Shown here one piece after another: positions 38,504 through 48,435 of a stretch of DNA of 64,000 bases (position 1 is its first letter; every line of letters starts with the position of its first letter). A program made the translations under genes and the position numbers. The stretch is from the NCBI RefSeq assembly GCF_000829375.1, contig NZ_AP014624.1:186001-250000 (forward strand), in the 5' to 3' direction. A model generated the notes under the pieces. The model saw only the letters and a program-made list of their open reading frames with translations. It was not told the origin of the DNA and searched no databases. The stretch is from Chryseobacterium sp. StRB126 (GTDB taxonomy: Bacteria > Bacteroidota > Bacteroidia > Flavobacteriales > Weeksellaceae).

Positions 38504-39658
38504 ATGAGTAAAAAAATTCTTTTTGTTTGTTACGGAGATTCAAACTCTCCAAAAGCCTGGTCTAATGTACCGTTTCTTTTTTCTGAAAATTTAAAAATGC
38601 AGGGATATGAAATTCTGCGTGTAGACCTCTCACCAACAAAAAAATACGAAACATTATGGAATAAATACCCAGGAAGAATTTTATCCCGATTTTTCCCGAG
38701 TCAACAATATGAATTTATTAAAACTCCTATTTCAAGGATGTTAGCTTATAAGAAGATCAAGAAGGTTGTAAAAAATAACCCGGATCTTTATTTTGTTATT
38801 ATATTGAGTTTCGATTTTTATAATAAATTCAGCAACACACCATCGCTATTATTTCACGATTGGAGTTATGACATGGTTATCTTAGATCGCTTAAAGAGGA
38901 AACCCTATTTCTTTGAAAAATGGTTTATCAAATATCAACATGAAGCATTTAACAATTCCGAATTAGTAATTTCACTTTTTAAAGATGCACAAAAAATAAT
39001 TTCTGAACGCCATGGTAAAAAAGTACATCACCTCGGCAGTAATGTTGTTAATGATATAAACTTTAATAAACCTACTATTCAAGAAATTTTAGATAAGAAA
39101 AAAAAATCGGAAGAACTGCTGCTTATTGGATCGATGAAATATTTATTAGGGGCAAGAAAGTTGGTAGAAGCGGTAAGAATTTTACAAAAAGATTTCCCCA
39201 ATTTAACTTTAAATATAATTAATATTCCTAAAGATAGATTGTTGTTACAAAATACAGATCAAAATATAATTTGTTATGAATATTTGGATAAGGGAGATCC
39301 GGAACAAAATACCCAATACTATAATCTTATTACTAAAGCAAAAATTCTTGTAAATCCTTCCGAAATTTGGGCAGCATATTCTAGTACAATTGAATGTATG
39401 TTTTACTACACGCCTATCATTATAAAACCTTATGAAGCTTTTGCTTTAGATTATGGAGAGAACAATGACTTCGGTATTTATCTTCAAAATACTGAAGTAA
39501 GTGATATTGTAGATAGTATACGAACAATTCTTATGATGAATGAAGAGGAGTATACGAAACTATGTGTAAGAGCGCATGAACTAGTAAAAGATCAAACTTG
39601 GGAAAGTTACACAAAGAAAGTAATTGAACTGATGAATAATGTAGTAAATAAAAATTAA
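38504..39658 (+). CDS. GT4-type glycosyltransferase
   Basis: This is a GT-B fold protein of 384 aa. The N-terminal part starts KKILFVCYGDSNSPKAWSNVP. The C-terminal half has ELLLIGSMKYLLGARKLVEAV (start of the donor domain, about 205) and ILVNPSEIWAAYSSTIECMFYYTPIIIKPYEA, with the conserved acidic position of GT4 enzymes. It looks more AT-rich than its neighbours by eye, which may mark separate transfer. Donor and acceptor are unknown. Confidence 0.8.
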   Translation: MSKKILFVCYGDSNSPKAWSNVPFLFSENLKMQGYEILRVDLSPTKKYETLWNKYPGRILSRFFPSQQYEFIKTPISRMLAYKKIKKVVKNNPDLYFVIILSFDFYNKFSNTPSLLFHDWSYDMVILDRLKRKPYFFEKWFIKYQHEAFNNSELVISLFKDAQKIISERHGKKVHHLGSNVVNDINFNKPTIQEILDKKKKSEELLLIGSMKYLLGARKLVEAVRILQKDFPNLTLNIINIPKDRLLLQNTDQNIICYEYLDKGDPEQNTQYYNLITKAKILVNPSEIWAAYSSTIECMFYYTPIIIKPYEAFALDYGENNDFGIYLQNTEVSDIVDSIRTILMMNEEEYTKLCVRAHELVKDQTWESYTKKVIELMNNVVNKN

Positions 39659-39662
39659 TCCT

Positions 39663-40451
39663 TTGAAATCACTCCCTATCAGCATTTGCATTCTCTCCTG
39701 GAAAACAGGAAAAACACTGAGAAATACATTAAAGTCCTATCGGAAGTATGGTCTTCTGGATATGATTGATGATATTGTAATTCTTTTTCAGGAAGTAAGT
39801 GAGTCCGATAAAAAACTGGCAGATCAGTATAACATCAGATATATAGGACTAAAAGAGAATATCGGAATCGGAAAAGGAATGAAAATGCTGGCCGAAAATG
39901 CAGCTTGCGAAAATATTCTTTTTCTGGAACATGACTTTGAACTTGTTGAAGATCAGGAAACCGTATTTTCCCGTCTTAAAAGCGGATTGAAAATGCTTGA
40001 CAATGGTTTTGATGTAGTACGCTACCGAAGCAGAAATACACCTGGTTATCCTCTTATTTCCATCAGGCATAAAGGAAATGAGCTGAATTATTATGACGAC
40101 TGGCATGAGTGTACTTCACCTCACCTCCTGGAATCCCTGCACTGGCTTGATCCTGCAGTAGAATTTCCTGATAAAATACAAAAACAGGGTGAGTATTTTA
40201 TTACCACCTCACGCTGGGCCAACTGGACCAATAATCCTTACCTTGTCAGAAAAAAATTCTTACTTGATACCATTATCCCTTTCTCAGGAGAAACAGCTTC
40301 TTTGGAAAGAAATATTGCTGCATGGTGGGTAAAGCAAAACTTCAGGATTGCCCAAGGGGAAGGGCTTTTTAAACACAATGACCTTACCAAGTATCCGAAG
40401 AAAACCATTATTCAGAAGATCATAGGAAGACTGAAAAATATATTTAAATAA
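39663..40451 (+). CDS. GT2-like glycosyltransferase
   Basis: This is a 262-aa protein with a GT-A type beginning (PISICILSWKTGKTLRNTLKS) and ENIGIGKGMKMLAE. LFLEHDFELVED stands in place of the usual DxD segment. The start is TTG at 39663; no in-frame ATG lies close, and the protein begins where relatives do. The C-terminal region (about 170-262) has ISxRWANWTNNPYLVRKKF-like text with no further motif. It lies 4 bases after the preceding gene and 10 before the next, so it is in the same operon. Confidence 0.8.
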   Translation: MKSLPISICILSWKTGKTLRNTLKSYRKYGLLDMIDDIVILFQEVSESDKKLADQYNIRYIGLKENIGIGKGMKMLAENAACENILFLEHDFELVEDQETVFSRLKSGLKMLDNGFDVVRYRSRNTPGYPLISIRHKGNELNYYDDWHECTSPHLLESLHWLDPAVEFPDKIQKQGEYFITTSRWANWTNNPYLVRKKFLLDTIIPFSGETASLERNIAAWWVKQNFRIAQGEGLFKHNDLTKYPKKTIIQKIIGRLKNIFK

Positions 40452-40461
40452 CACACCAAAG

Positions 40462-41424
40462 ATGAAGATTCTTTTCCATGAGGATGAACTCAACTACAGA
40501 GGGACTTCCATAGCAGTATATGATTACGCAGATTTCAATGAGAGATATCTGGGCAATGAATCTATAATTGTCTACAATAAAAATTCAAAGACCAATCACC
40601 CATTAGGTGTTGAAAAATTTGAAAAAAGATTCCGTATACATGGTTATTCAGACTTCAGTGAAGTGGATCAGCTTATCCGTGAGGATAATATAGATCTTTT
40701 TTATGCTATTAAAAATGGAAATATAGATGGTATAGATACCAAGGAATGTAAATCCGTAATCCATAGTGTTTTCAAACATTTTGAACCTCATGGAGACGTA
40801 TATGCCTATGTTTCTGAATGGCTGAGCCAAGAGATGACGGGTTCAAAATATCCTTATGTTCCCCACATGGTCAATTTCGATTCCCAAACTCATGAGAATT
40901 TAAGGGCAGAACTTAACATTCCCAAGAATGCAAAGGTTTTCGGATATTATGGTGGCCATATTAGCTTTAATATTCTTTTTGCTCAAAAAACTATTGAAAA
41001 AATAGCATCAAAATATAAAGATATCTATTTCATTTTTATGGGAGTAGATTCTTTCATCAAAAAGAAATGGTGGAAATCTGTTCCGTCTAACATTATCTTT
41101 CTTCCGCCAAGTTCGGATATTATCATGAAGCAAAAGTTCATCAATACTTGCAATGCCTTACTTCATGCACGGGAAAGAGGAGAAACTTTCGGAATTACCG
41201 TTGCTGAATTTGCTATTATGGATAAACCGGTGATTGCTTTTGCCAACCCTCCCGAAAAAGCCCATATCACCCATTTACAAGATCAGGCCTATTATTACAA
41301 CGACAGTAAAGAACTACAGAATATTATACTGGATGCAGACCTTACTTTATCTGCAAAAGAACTTTATAAAAAATTTCTCCCGCATCCGGTGATGGATACA
41401 TTTAAAAAAGTTTTTATTGATTAA
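40462..41424 (+). CDS. Glycosyltransferase, GT-B type
   Basis: This 320-aa protein has a short N-terminal half (MKILFHEDELNYRGTSIAVYDYA). The GT4-like C-terminal half has KVFGYYGGHISFNILFAQKTIEK and the donor-site signature ALLHARERGETFGITVAEFAIMDKPVIAF. The N-terminal domain is reduced compared with 370-400 aa relatives. It is in the same operon as the flanking transferases. Donor and acceptor are unknown. Confidence 0.8.
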   Translation: MKILFHEDELNYRGTSIAVYDYADFNERYLGNESIIVYNKNSKTNHPLGVEKFEKRFRIHGYSDFSEVDQLIREDNIDLFYAIKNGNIDGIDTKECKSVIHSVFKHFEPHGDVYAYVSEWLSQEMTGSKYPYVPHMVNFDSQTHENLRAELNIPKNAKVFGYYGGHISFNILFAQKTIEKIASKYKDIYFIFMGVDSFIKKKWWKSVPSNIIFLPPSSDIIMKQKFINTCNALLHARERGETFGITVAEFAIMDKPVIAFANPPEKAHITHLQDQAYYYNDSKELQNIILDADLTLSAKELYKKFLPHPVMDTFKKVFID

Positions 41425-41481
41425 AAAAAGCTCACAAAAACCTGTTTCTATTTAATATCCGAAACAAAAAAATATTAAAAA

Positions 41482-42405
41482 ATGCCTCAGATTCATATTA
41501 TTATTGTTACCTACAATGCCATGAAATGGGCAGAACGATGTTTTACCAGTTTAAGAAAATCATCTGTTCCTGTAAAATGCTTTGTAATAGATAACGGATC
41601 TAAAGATGGTACTCAGGAATACATACAAAAGCATTTCCCGGAAGTAGACTTCACTCAGTCCGAATCTAATCTCGGATTTGGAAAAGCCAATAATATAGGC
41701 ATTGAAAAAGCTTATAAAAATGGGGCTGATTTCTTCTATCTGATGAATCAGGATGCGTGGCTCTATGAAGACAGTATGGAAAAGATGTTGGAAGTATATA
41801 ACAGCCATCCCAACAAAGACGAAATCGGGATTATAAGTCCTATTCACATTGATGGGTCAGAAAAATATCTTGACATCTTTCTGGATCAGTATATCGCCAA
41901 GAATTATGAAAAGACAAGAATGATTTCAGATCTGTATTTTCAGACTTTAAAACCTTACTACGAAATTCACTTTGTAAATGCTGCTCATTGGCTGTTACCG
42001 AAAAAAACTATAGAAACCATAGGAGGATTTAATCCTTATTTTTTCCATTATGGGGAAGATGACGAGTACGTCAACAGAATTCATTTCCATCAAAAGAAAG
42101 TTTTGCTGGTTCCGGGTAGTAAGGTGGTTCATGACGGAGTACAGCTTCTCCATAAAATAGATTTTACCAAGTACGAAGATGTTCGGGTAGAAATCAACAC
42201 TTTGAATCCTAGCCTGCCAGATGCTTTACAGCGGGAAAAGAAATCATTAAAGCAAAGTATGCTGAAGAATTTTATAACAGGAAATTTTGCCCGATACAAA
42301 GAACTTTCTCTGAAGTATAAAAAAATTGCAGGAGATAGTGAAAAATTAAGCAGCTTACGAAGTCAATTGATTCAACCAGGCCCAAGTTTTCTGAATCTGT
42401 CGTAA
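41482..42405 (+). CDS. GT2 glycosyltransferase (paralogue of the 37552 gene)
   Basis: This is a GT-A transferase of 307 aa. It shares with the 37552 protein the strings TYNAMKWAERCFTSLR, NLGFGKANNIGIEKAYK, DFFYLMNQDAW, VNAAHWLLPK and FHYGED. The C-terminal quarter differs, suggesting divergence in acceptor use after duplication. A 57-base AT-rich gap precedes it and asnB follows after 47 bases. It is probably a cytoplasmic enzyme of the same glycan pathway. Confidence 0.9.
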   Translation: MPQIHIIIVTYNAMKWAERCFTSLRKSSVPVKCFVIDNGSKDGTQEYIQKHFPEVDFTQSESNLGFGKANNIGIEKAYKNGADFFYLMNQDAWLYEDSMEKMLEVYNSHPNKDEIGIISPIHIDGSEKYLDIFLDQYIAKNYEKTRMISDLYFQTLKPYYEIHFVNAAHWLLPKKTIETIGGFNPYFFHYGEDDEYVNRIHFHQKKVLLVPGSKVVHDGVQLLHKIDFTKYEDVRVEINTLNPSLPDALQREKKSLKQSMLKNFITGNFARYKELSLKYKKIAGDSEKLSSLRSQLIQPGPSFLNLS

Positions 42406-42452
42406 ATTAGCTGTACAAAAAAATGAAAATTAATGATGAAAAATAATATATT

Positions 42453-44249
42453 ATGTGTGGAATAGCGGGAATTATAAGCAGTAATGCCAGAAATTATCAG
42501 GAGGAAATCCGAAAGATGACAGATGCATTGGTTCATCGTGGTCCGGATTCTTCTCACTATGAATTTTATGAAAATGCCGCACTAGGCCACCGCCGACTTT
42601 CTATTATAGACTTGTCTGATAATGGAAAGCAGCCTATGTTCTCCAATACTAAAAATGAATGTATTGTACTCAATGGGGAAATCTACGGTTACCTGGACAT
42701 AAAAAGACAACACGCAGCGTATCCTTATCATGGGGGTTCTGATACAGAAGTTATTCTTGCCATGTATCAGAGAAAACAGGAAAACCTCATCCATGATCTT
42801 CCGGGAATGTTTGCATTTGCCATTTGGGATGAGCAGAAACAACAGTTATTCTGTGCCAGAGACCGCTTTGGAGAAAAACCTTTTTATTATGCCATTGGGA
42901 AGAACAATGAATTTATTTTTGCCTCAGAAATTAAGGCCATTTTAGCTTCTGGGCTTATCCAGCCTAAAGTAAGTTCCCAGGCACTCTCCCACTACCTTCA
43001 ATATGGGTATGTAAGTTCTCATCAGAGTATTTACAGCAATATTTATACACTTCCACCCGCACACCAATTGATCTGGAAAGATGGAAAATTCACCGTTTCC
43101 CGTTATTATAGCTTGCCGGCCAAAGACAGGGTAATAGGCCTTTCCGATGCAAAAGAAGAGTTTCTGTATCTGTTGAAAAATGCAGTAAAGAAGCAGCTTA
43201 TTGCAGATGTAGAAGTAGGAAGCTTCCTGAGTGGCGGATTAGATTCCTCATCCGTTGTAGCGTTAGTAGATGAATTTTTACCTCATCAAACCACCATCAG
43301 CTTCGGATACGACCACAAAGACAATGAGTTGAAATATGCAAAGGAAATTGCAGACAAATACAAAACCAATCATATAGAAGTTCATGAGAAGAAATCTGAT
43401 CTTGTCGCTTCTTTACTAAAAATATCTCCATTTTTTGATGAACCTTTTGCAGATGCTTCATTTATCCCTCATTATGAAATTTGCAGAGCAGCCAGAAAGA
43501 ATCTTACCGTTGTATTATCAGGAGATGTAGGAGATGAATTATTCGGAGGGTATCACTTTTATACCGTTGAAAATAAATTGAAACAGCATTTCAGTTATAA
43601 AAACATCATCGCTCAATTCGGATTAAAGTTATACCAGCAAATAAGGCCAACTTCGTTCCTTAGCCGGAAAAACGGAGAGTTTTCATCTATTATGGATTTC
43701 CATCTGAATGATGTAAGAAATGCATTTAACAAGAAAGAACGTGATCTTTTGGGGGTTTCTTCAGATTATCTGCAGACTTATAGTTTTAAGCCTAATCCTG
43801 ACTCCCTTAACGATATTATGAGAGTAGATCTGGAAAATTATGTTCCTGCCAATATGATGGTGAAATCCGACAGAATGGCAATGGCTAATTCTTTGGAAGT
43901 GAGAACTCCATTCCTGGATATGGATTTTGCAGAATTTTGTATTCAATTACCAGATCAGCTGAAACTGAATAACAGTAATGATAAAATTATTCTTCGTGAA
44001 GCAATGGGTTCTTATTGGACAGAAACCATCAGAAAACGCCATAAACAAGGATTCGGACTTGGAGTAAAGAGCTGGTTTGCAGAAGAAAACCTGATGAATT
44101 TCTCAAATGATCTACTAAAAAACCCGAACCATAAGGTATTTAATTTTATTGATTTTAAAGCAGCTCAGAATTTCCTTGACAAGGATGAAAGGCACTGGAA
44201 TCTTTTACAGCTTGCATTATGGGCAGATAATAATCAATCATACTTATAA
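42453..44249 (+). CDS. asnB: Glutamine-hydrolysing asparagine synthase-like amidotransferase
   Basis: This 598-aa protein has an N-terminal class-II glutaminase domain starting MCGIAGIIS, with Cys2 as the nucleophile after Met removal. The synthetase domain carries the PP-loop SGGLDSSS (about 260-267) and, later, LSGDVGDELFGGY. The order and length match AsnB. In polysaccharide loci such proteins are thought to amidate carboxyl groups of uronic acids, and ugd at the start of this locus could supply glucuronate. That role is an inference; ordinary asparagine synthesis is the alternative. Confidence 0.93.
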   Translation: MCGIAGIISSNARNYQEEIRKMTDALVHRGPDSSHYEFYENAALGHRRLSIIDLSDNGKQPMFSNTKNECIVLNGEIYGYLDIKRQHAAYPYHGGSDTEVILAMYQRKQENLIHDLPGMFAFAIWDEQKQQLFCARDRFGEKPFYYAIGKNNEFIFASEIKAILASGLIQPKVSSQALSHYLQYGYVSSHQSIYSNIYTLPPAHQLIWKDGKFTVSRYYSLPAKDRVIGLSDAKEEFLYLLKNAVKKQLIADVEVGSFLSGGLDSSSVVALVDEFLPHQTTISFGYDHKDNELKYAKEIADKYKTNHIEVHEKKSDLVASLLKISPFFDEPFADASFIPHYEICRAARKNLTVVLSGDVGDELFGGYHFYTVENKLKQHFSYKNIIAQFGLKLYQQIRPTSFLSRKNGEFSSIMDFHLNDVRNAFNKKERDLLGVSSDYLQTYSFKPNPDSLNDIMRVDLENYVPANMMVKSDRMAMANSLEVRTPFLDMDFAEFCIQLPDQLKLNNSNDKIILREAMGSYWTETIRKRHKQGFGLGVKSWFAEENLMNFSNDLLKNPNHKVFNFIDFKAAQNFLDKDERHWNLLQLALWADNNQSYL

Positions 44250-44290
44250 AGCTAAAATTATTTTTAAACACAAAACCTAAAAAAATTCAT

Positions 44291-45109
44291 ATGTCCAATT
44301 ACTTAAAATCCCTTCAAAGCATATTATTTAAAGAAACACCTATCCGCTTCATTAAAAGAAAGCTGAATATTTCGTATCTTGATAATCGTAAGCTCTTTAC
44401 CATTCATTATAATAATAGAAAGACCAAGATTTATCTTAATAAAAAATTTGGTTTCGTTGATTTCTATATTTTTGAAAATGGTATTTATGAAAAGTATATC
44501 ATTGATGATATAAGATCTGTTCTTACCAAAGACAAGGTATTGTTGGATATAGGAGCCAATATTGGGCAGCACAGCTTACTTTTAGCCCCTTACTGCCAAC
44601 AGGTTTATTCATTTGAACCTATTCCCGATGTATATCATGAATTTAATGAGAGCATCAAAAAAAATAATTACCAGAACATCAAGCTTTTCAATACAGCTAT
44701 TGGAGGTTCCTCTGCAGTAAAATCATTTAACTATGTTGCAGGGCATGCAGGAATGAGTTCATTTATTGAAACCAAAAATCCTGGAAAAAAACTGATTAAT
44801 GTACAAATAGAGCCTTTGAATAAAATGATATCCGATGCAAAGTTTGATGTTGTGAAAATGGATGTTGAAGGATATGAAGCGGTTGTTATTCTGGAAAACA
44901 AAGATATTTTCTTAAAAAACAGACCAATTTTCTTTATGGAATTTTGTCCTGCTGCGATTGATGAACAGGGAGATCATACCTCTAAAGACCTGCTTCAATT
45001 CTTTTTTGATAATAATTTTAAGGTATACAGCAGAATACATGAAAAAGAATTCTTTGCTATCAGCCAGGAACTGTTCGTTAATGATAACCTAATTATTACG
45101 CCCCTTTAG
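44291..45109 (+). CDS. FkbM-family methyltransferase
   Basis: This is a SAM-dependent O-methyltransferase of 272 aa. The SAM-binding motif I is VLLDIGANIGQHSLLLA (about 78-94), followed by YSFEPIPDVYHEF and, at about 183, VVKMDVEGYEAVVI, which is the FkbM signature. It probably methylates a hydroxyl on the glycan. In ABC-exported O-antigens, terminal methylation can stop chain growth and mark the chain for Wzt. Whether this enzyme or the 57785 gene does that cannot be told. It is followed after 4 bases by the GT2 array. Confidence 0.9.
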   Translation: MSNYLKSLQSILFKETPIRFIKRKLNISYLDNRKLFTIHYNNRKTKIYLNKKFGFVDFYIFENGIYEKYIIDDIRSVLTKDKVLLDIGANIGQHSLLLAPYCQQVYSFEPIPDVYHEFNESIKKNNYQNIKLFNTAIGGSSAVKSFNYVAGHAGMSSFIETKNPGKKLINVQIEPLNKMISDAKFDVVKMDVEGYEAVVILENKDIFLKNRPIFFMEFCPAAIDEQGDHTSKDLLQFFFDNNFKVYSRIHEKEFFAISQELFVNDNLIITPL

Positions 45110-45113
45110 GCTC

Positions 45114-46049
45114 ATGAAGATATCAGTAATCATTCCCGTATACAATGCAGAAAAATACATTTCGAAAGCTGTAGAATCAGCTTTACAGTTTGATGAAGTT
45201 TATGAAATAGTGTTAGTAGAAGACCAATCACCGGATAATGCGCTTCAGGTATGTCGTGAATTGACCCAAAAACACAGCAGGGTGAGACTTTTTCAACATC
45301 CGGATCAGGGAAATCATGGTGCAGGAGCCAGCAGGAATCTGGGAATTGAAAAAGCAACCGGCGATTTTATTGCATTTTTGGATGCAGACGATTATTATCT
45401 ACCCAACCGATTTGATGCTGAAAAAGAACTTTTCAAAAATCCAAAGGTAGAAGGAGTTTTCAACGCTATTGGTACGGAATATTTAACACAAAAAGGGAAA
45501 GAAGAATTTCAATCTAAATTTAAAGAAACATCTCTTAGCACAGTCAATTATCCAACCGAAGGAGAGGAAGTATTTAAAGGGCTTTTAAGTTTAACAACTA
45601 AAACTTTCGGTACATCTTTTCATCTTAATTCACTTACTATAAGAAGAGCCTCTTTGGAAGCTCATCATCTCCGGTTTAATAAGGATCTTCGAGTACATCA
45701 GGATTCGGATTTTATCATCAAACTGGCTTATCATTGTCACTTAAAAACAGGTAATATAACAGAAGCTGTTGCCATGAGAGGTATTCATGATGATAACAGA
45801 ATCACTAAAATTGTAAAATACTCGCCGCAATATAATCAAAGACAGTTTCTTTTATGGAAATCCCTGAATGAATGGGCTATTTCCAAACAGATTCCGCCTG
45901 AAGCCAGAAAAAGAATTTATTTACTCTATAAATCATTTGATCTTGCTCTAAAGAAAGGTCTCATCAAATACTGTAATATCTTGGGGGAAGCTCTTAAAAA
46001 CCCTGAAATATTAAAGACAAAATACCGTTTCACTTACTACAATAGATGA
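45114..46049 (+). CDS. GT2 glycosyltransferase, tandem array copy A1
   Basis: This is the first of four tandem GT-A paralogues, 311 aa. It contains ISVIIPVYNAEKYISKAVES, GAGASRNLGIEKATGDFIAFLDADDYYLPNRF (metal-binding DADD), and VHQDSDFIIKLAY. Copy A2 starts within its stop codon (ATGA overlap). The N-terminal 115 residues are close to all three other copies. The region after FNAIGTEYLTQKGKEEF is shared only with A2. Donor and linkage are unknown. Confidence 0.9.
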   Translation: MKISVIIPVYNAEKYISKAVESALQFDEVYEIVLVEDQSPDNALQVCRELTQKHSRVRLFQHPDQGNHGAGASRNLGIEKATGDFIAFLDADDYYLPNRFDAEKELFKNPKVEGVFNAIGTEYLTQKGKEEFQSKFKETSLSTVNYPTEGEEVFKGLLSLTTKTFGTSFHLNSLTIRRASLEAHHLRFNKDLRVHQDSDFIIKLAYHCHLKTGNITEAVAMRGIHDDNRITKIVKYSPQYNQRQFLLWKSLNEWAISKQIPPEARKRIYLLYKSFDLALKKGLIKYCNILGEALKNPEILKTKYRFTYYNR

Positions 46050-46984
46050 AAATGAAGATCTCTGTAATTATTCCTGTATACAACGCAGAAAAATATGTAT
46101 CAAAAGCTGTGGAATCAGCCTTACAACTGGATGAAGTCTATGAAGTAATTCTGATAGAGGACCGTTCTCCTGACAATGCTCTGCAGGTTTGCCAAGAACT
46201 GGCTCAAAAATATGATAGAGTAAAACTTTTTCAACATCCTGACCATGGGAATCATGGTGCCGGGGCAAGCAGAAACCTTGGTCTGAATAAAGTTACCGGA
46301 GATTTCATTGCATTTCTTGATGCTGATGATTATTTCCTACCCAATAGATTTACAGCTGAAAAAGAACTTTTTAAAGACCCAAAAATAGATGGTGTTTTTA
46401 ATGCTATTGGTACGGAATATCTTACGGAGAAAGGTAAGGAAGAGTTCATGTCCAATATTAATGATAGTGAGCTTCTAACTGTTAACTATGCGGCGGAAGG
46501 AAAGGAGGTATTCAGAGGGCTGCTAGGATTTACATCTAAGGTTTTTGGCTCATTTTTCACTTTAGACGCCCTTACTGTAAGAAGACATTCACTTGAATCT
46601 AAAAAGTTACGATTTAATGAAGCTCTCCGCCTTCATCAGGATTCAGATTTCATCATTAAACTTTCATATCTGTGCCATCTAAGATCAGGTATTATAGATC
46701 TTCCTGTGGCGATGCGAGGTATGCATGATGATAACAGAATCACTAAAATAATAAAGTATTCTCCACAATATAACCAACGCCAATTCCTTTTCTGGAACTC
46801 TCTCTACGAATGGGCTAATACCTTATCCCTCGAAACGGATATTACACAACATATCTATCTCCAAAAAAAAGCATTTGAACTTTCAGGAAAAAAGGGTATT
46901 TCAAAAAAAATAGGATTGTTGGCAGCTATTTTAAAAAATCCAAATATCCTTAGGACAAAATATAGATTTACTTATTTTCATTAA
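46046..46984 (+). CDS. GT2 glycosyltransferase, tandem array copy A2
   Basis: This is a 312-aa paralogue of the preceding gene, beginning MKMKISVIIPVYNAEKYVSKAVES; the second Met is an equally possible start. It keeps DADDYFLPNRF and LHQDSDFIIKLSY. It shares the A-type middle (FNAIGTEYLTEKGKEEF) and C-terminus (NQRQFLFWNSLYEWA, TKYRFTYF). It overlaps A1 by 4 bases, consistent with translational coupling. A 270-base AT-rich gap with no promoter match follows. Confidence 0.9.
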   Translation: MKMKISVIIPVYNAEKYVSKAVESALQLDEVYEVILIEDRSPDNALQVCQELAQKYDRVKLFQHPDHGNHGAGASRNLGLNKVTGDFIAFLDADDYFLPNRFTAEKELFKDPKIDGVFNAIGTEYLTEKGKEEFMSNINDSELLTVNYAAEGKEVFRGLLGFTSKVFGSFFTLDALTVRRHSLESKKLRFNEALRLHQDSDFIIKLSYLCHLRSGIIDLPVAMRGMHDDNRITKIIKYSPQYNQRQFLFWNSLYEWANTLSLETDITQHIYLQKKAFELSGKKGISKKIGLLAAILKNPNILRTKYRFTYFH

Positions 46985-47254
46985 TGCTCACATCAAGTTT
47001 CTTTCTAAAATCAGGAACAAAATGGGAATAATAATTTCCCACAAAGGAGAATTTTACAATTTTTTTATACTTAAAAAAAGAATTTATTATTTAAAATCAT
47101 CACTCTGGTTACGTCTATGATGTTTCCTATCATTTTATAGAAAAAAAGAAGATCTTAATAGCTTAAAATAAAATTAAAAGCTTAAATTTCGAATTCAAAA
47201 GGTACTAATAAAAACGCAATTGTAATTCTAAATTTATTGTAAAAAGGAGAAGAA

Positions 47255-48199
47255 ATGAGAATCTCAGTAGTTATTCCCGTTTATAATGCAGAAAAGTATG
47301 TTTCCCAGGCAGTAGAATCTGTTCTTCAGTTTGATGAAGTGCAAGAGATTATTCTGATTGAAGACAAATCCCCTGACAATGCATTACAGATATGTCAGCA
47401 GCTAGCAGAAAAACATGAAAGAATAAAACTTTATCAGCACCCAGACAAACAAAACCACGGAGCTGGCCCAAGTAGGAATTTGGGTATTGAAAAAGCAACG
47501 GGTGAGCTGATAGCCTTTCTTGATGCAGACGACTATTTTCTACCCAATAGATTCGACGCTGAAAAGGAATTATTTAAAGATCCAAAAGTAGAAGGTGTTT
47601 ATGGAGCCCTTGGAGTACATTATTATTCCGAAAAAGCAAGAGAACAATATTATCAGCTATTTGGGGACAGGCTGACCACTGTTTATAAAAAACACGATCC
47701 TAAAGATGTTTTTCCTGGTCAACTTCATATGCTGGGACCTTTTGGACTCTTCAGTATTGATACTTTAACGATACGCAGAGAAGCTTTAATGAGCAAAGTA
47801 AAGCCCCTATTTAAACCCCATTTAAGACTTCATGAGGATACAGAATTCCTGTTCCGCCTTTCTTATTATCTTGATCTTTATCCTGGAATTCTGGACAAAG
47901 CTATTGCGGTAAGAGGGGTACATGAAAATAACAGAATTACAAAAGTAGACCTACGGGTCATAGATCCTTCCGTCTCCAGGGCTATGCTTTGGAAAGAGGT
48001 TGATCTTTGGTCTCAAACTGAAAGCAAGATTTCTGAAGAGGTAAAAATTCACATCAAAAGGATGCACCGAAGTTTTGAAATTGCAAAAGCTCCATTTCCG
48101 AAAAAATGGGGAATGATTATTAAATATTTCTTTACCGATTATAAAAGCATAAGGTCCGGTTTATACAATATCAATTTCCGGCATACATTGATCTCTTAA
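47255..48199 (+). CDS. GT2 glycosyltransferase, tandem array copy B1
   Basis: This 314-aa paralogue has the same N-terminal half as the A copies (ISVVIPVYNAEKYVSQAVES, DADDYFLPNRFDAEKELF) but a different acceptor half: YGALGVHYYSEKAREQYY, DVFPGQLHMLG and LHEDTEFLFRLSYYL. An AGGAG lies 7-8 bases upstream of the ATG, a Shine-Dalgarno-like string that is unusual in this phylum. It could be a chance match. Confidence 0.9.
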   Translation: MRISVVIPVYNAEKYVSQAVESVLQFDEVQEIILIEDKSPDNALQICQQLAEKHERIKLYQHPDKQNHGAGPSRNLGIEKATGELIAFLDADDYFLPNRFDAEKELFKDPKVEGVYGALGVHYYSEKAREQYYQLFGDRLTTVYKKHDPKDVFPGQLHMLGPFGLFSIDTLTIRREALMSKVKPLFKPHLRLHEDTEFLFRLSYYLDLYPGILDKAIAVRGVHENNRITKVDLRVIDPSVSRAMLWKEVDLWSQTESKISEEVKIHIKRMHRSFEIAKAPFPKKWGMIIKYFFTDYKSIRSGLYNINFRHTLIS

Positions 48200-48270
48200 A
48201 ACAATAACCATAAACTTTCGAAATTTAAATTAAAATACAAATCAAAAAAAATCTTTGCAAATTCCTAGTT

Positions 48271-48307
48271 AAAGCCGTCTGAAAATACTTTGTTCAGCAG
48301 ACTTTTT
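48271..48307 (+). terminator. Terminator-like hairpin between array copies B1 and B2
   Basis: GTCTGAA pairs with TTCAGCAGAC, with one bulged C, over a short loop, and runs into ACTTTTTGA. It may reduce read-through into the last copy. No TAnnTTTG promoter match was found before copy B2. Confidence 0.35.
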
Positions 48308-48435
48308 GAATCAGAATTTTAATAAAGAATACATCTATTTTTTAATACGAAAAAATTCAGGAATAAGTCTTTATAATTAACTATCTTGCAACGCTTTTAC
48401 ACACATATGATATAAAAAGTTAAGTAAACAAAAAA

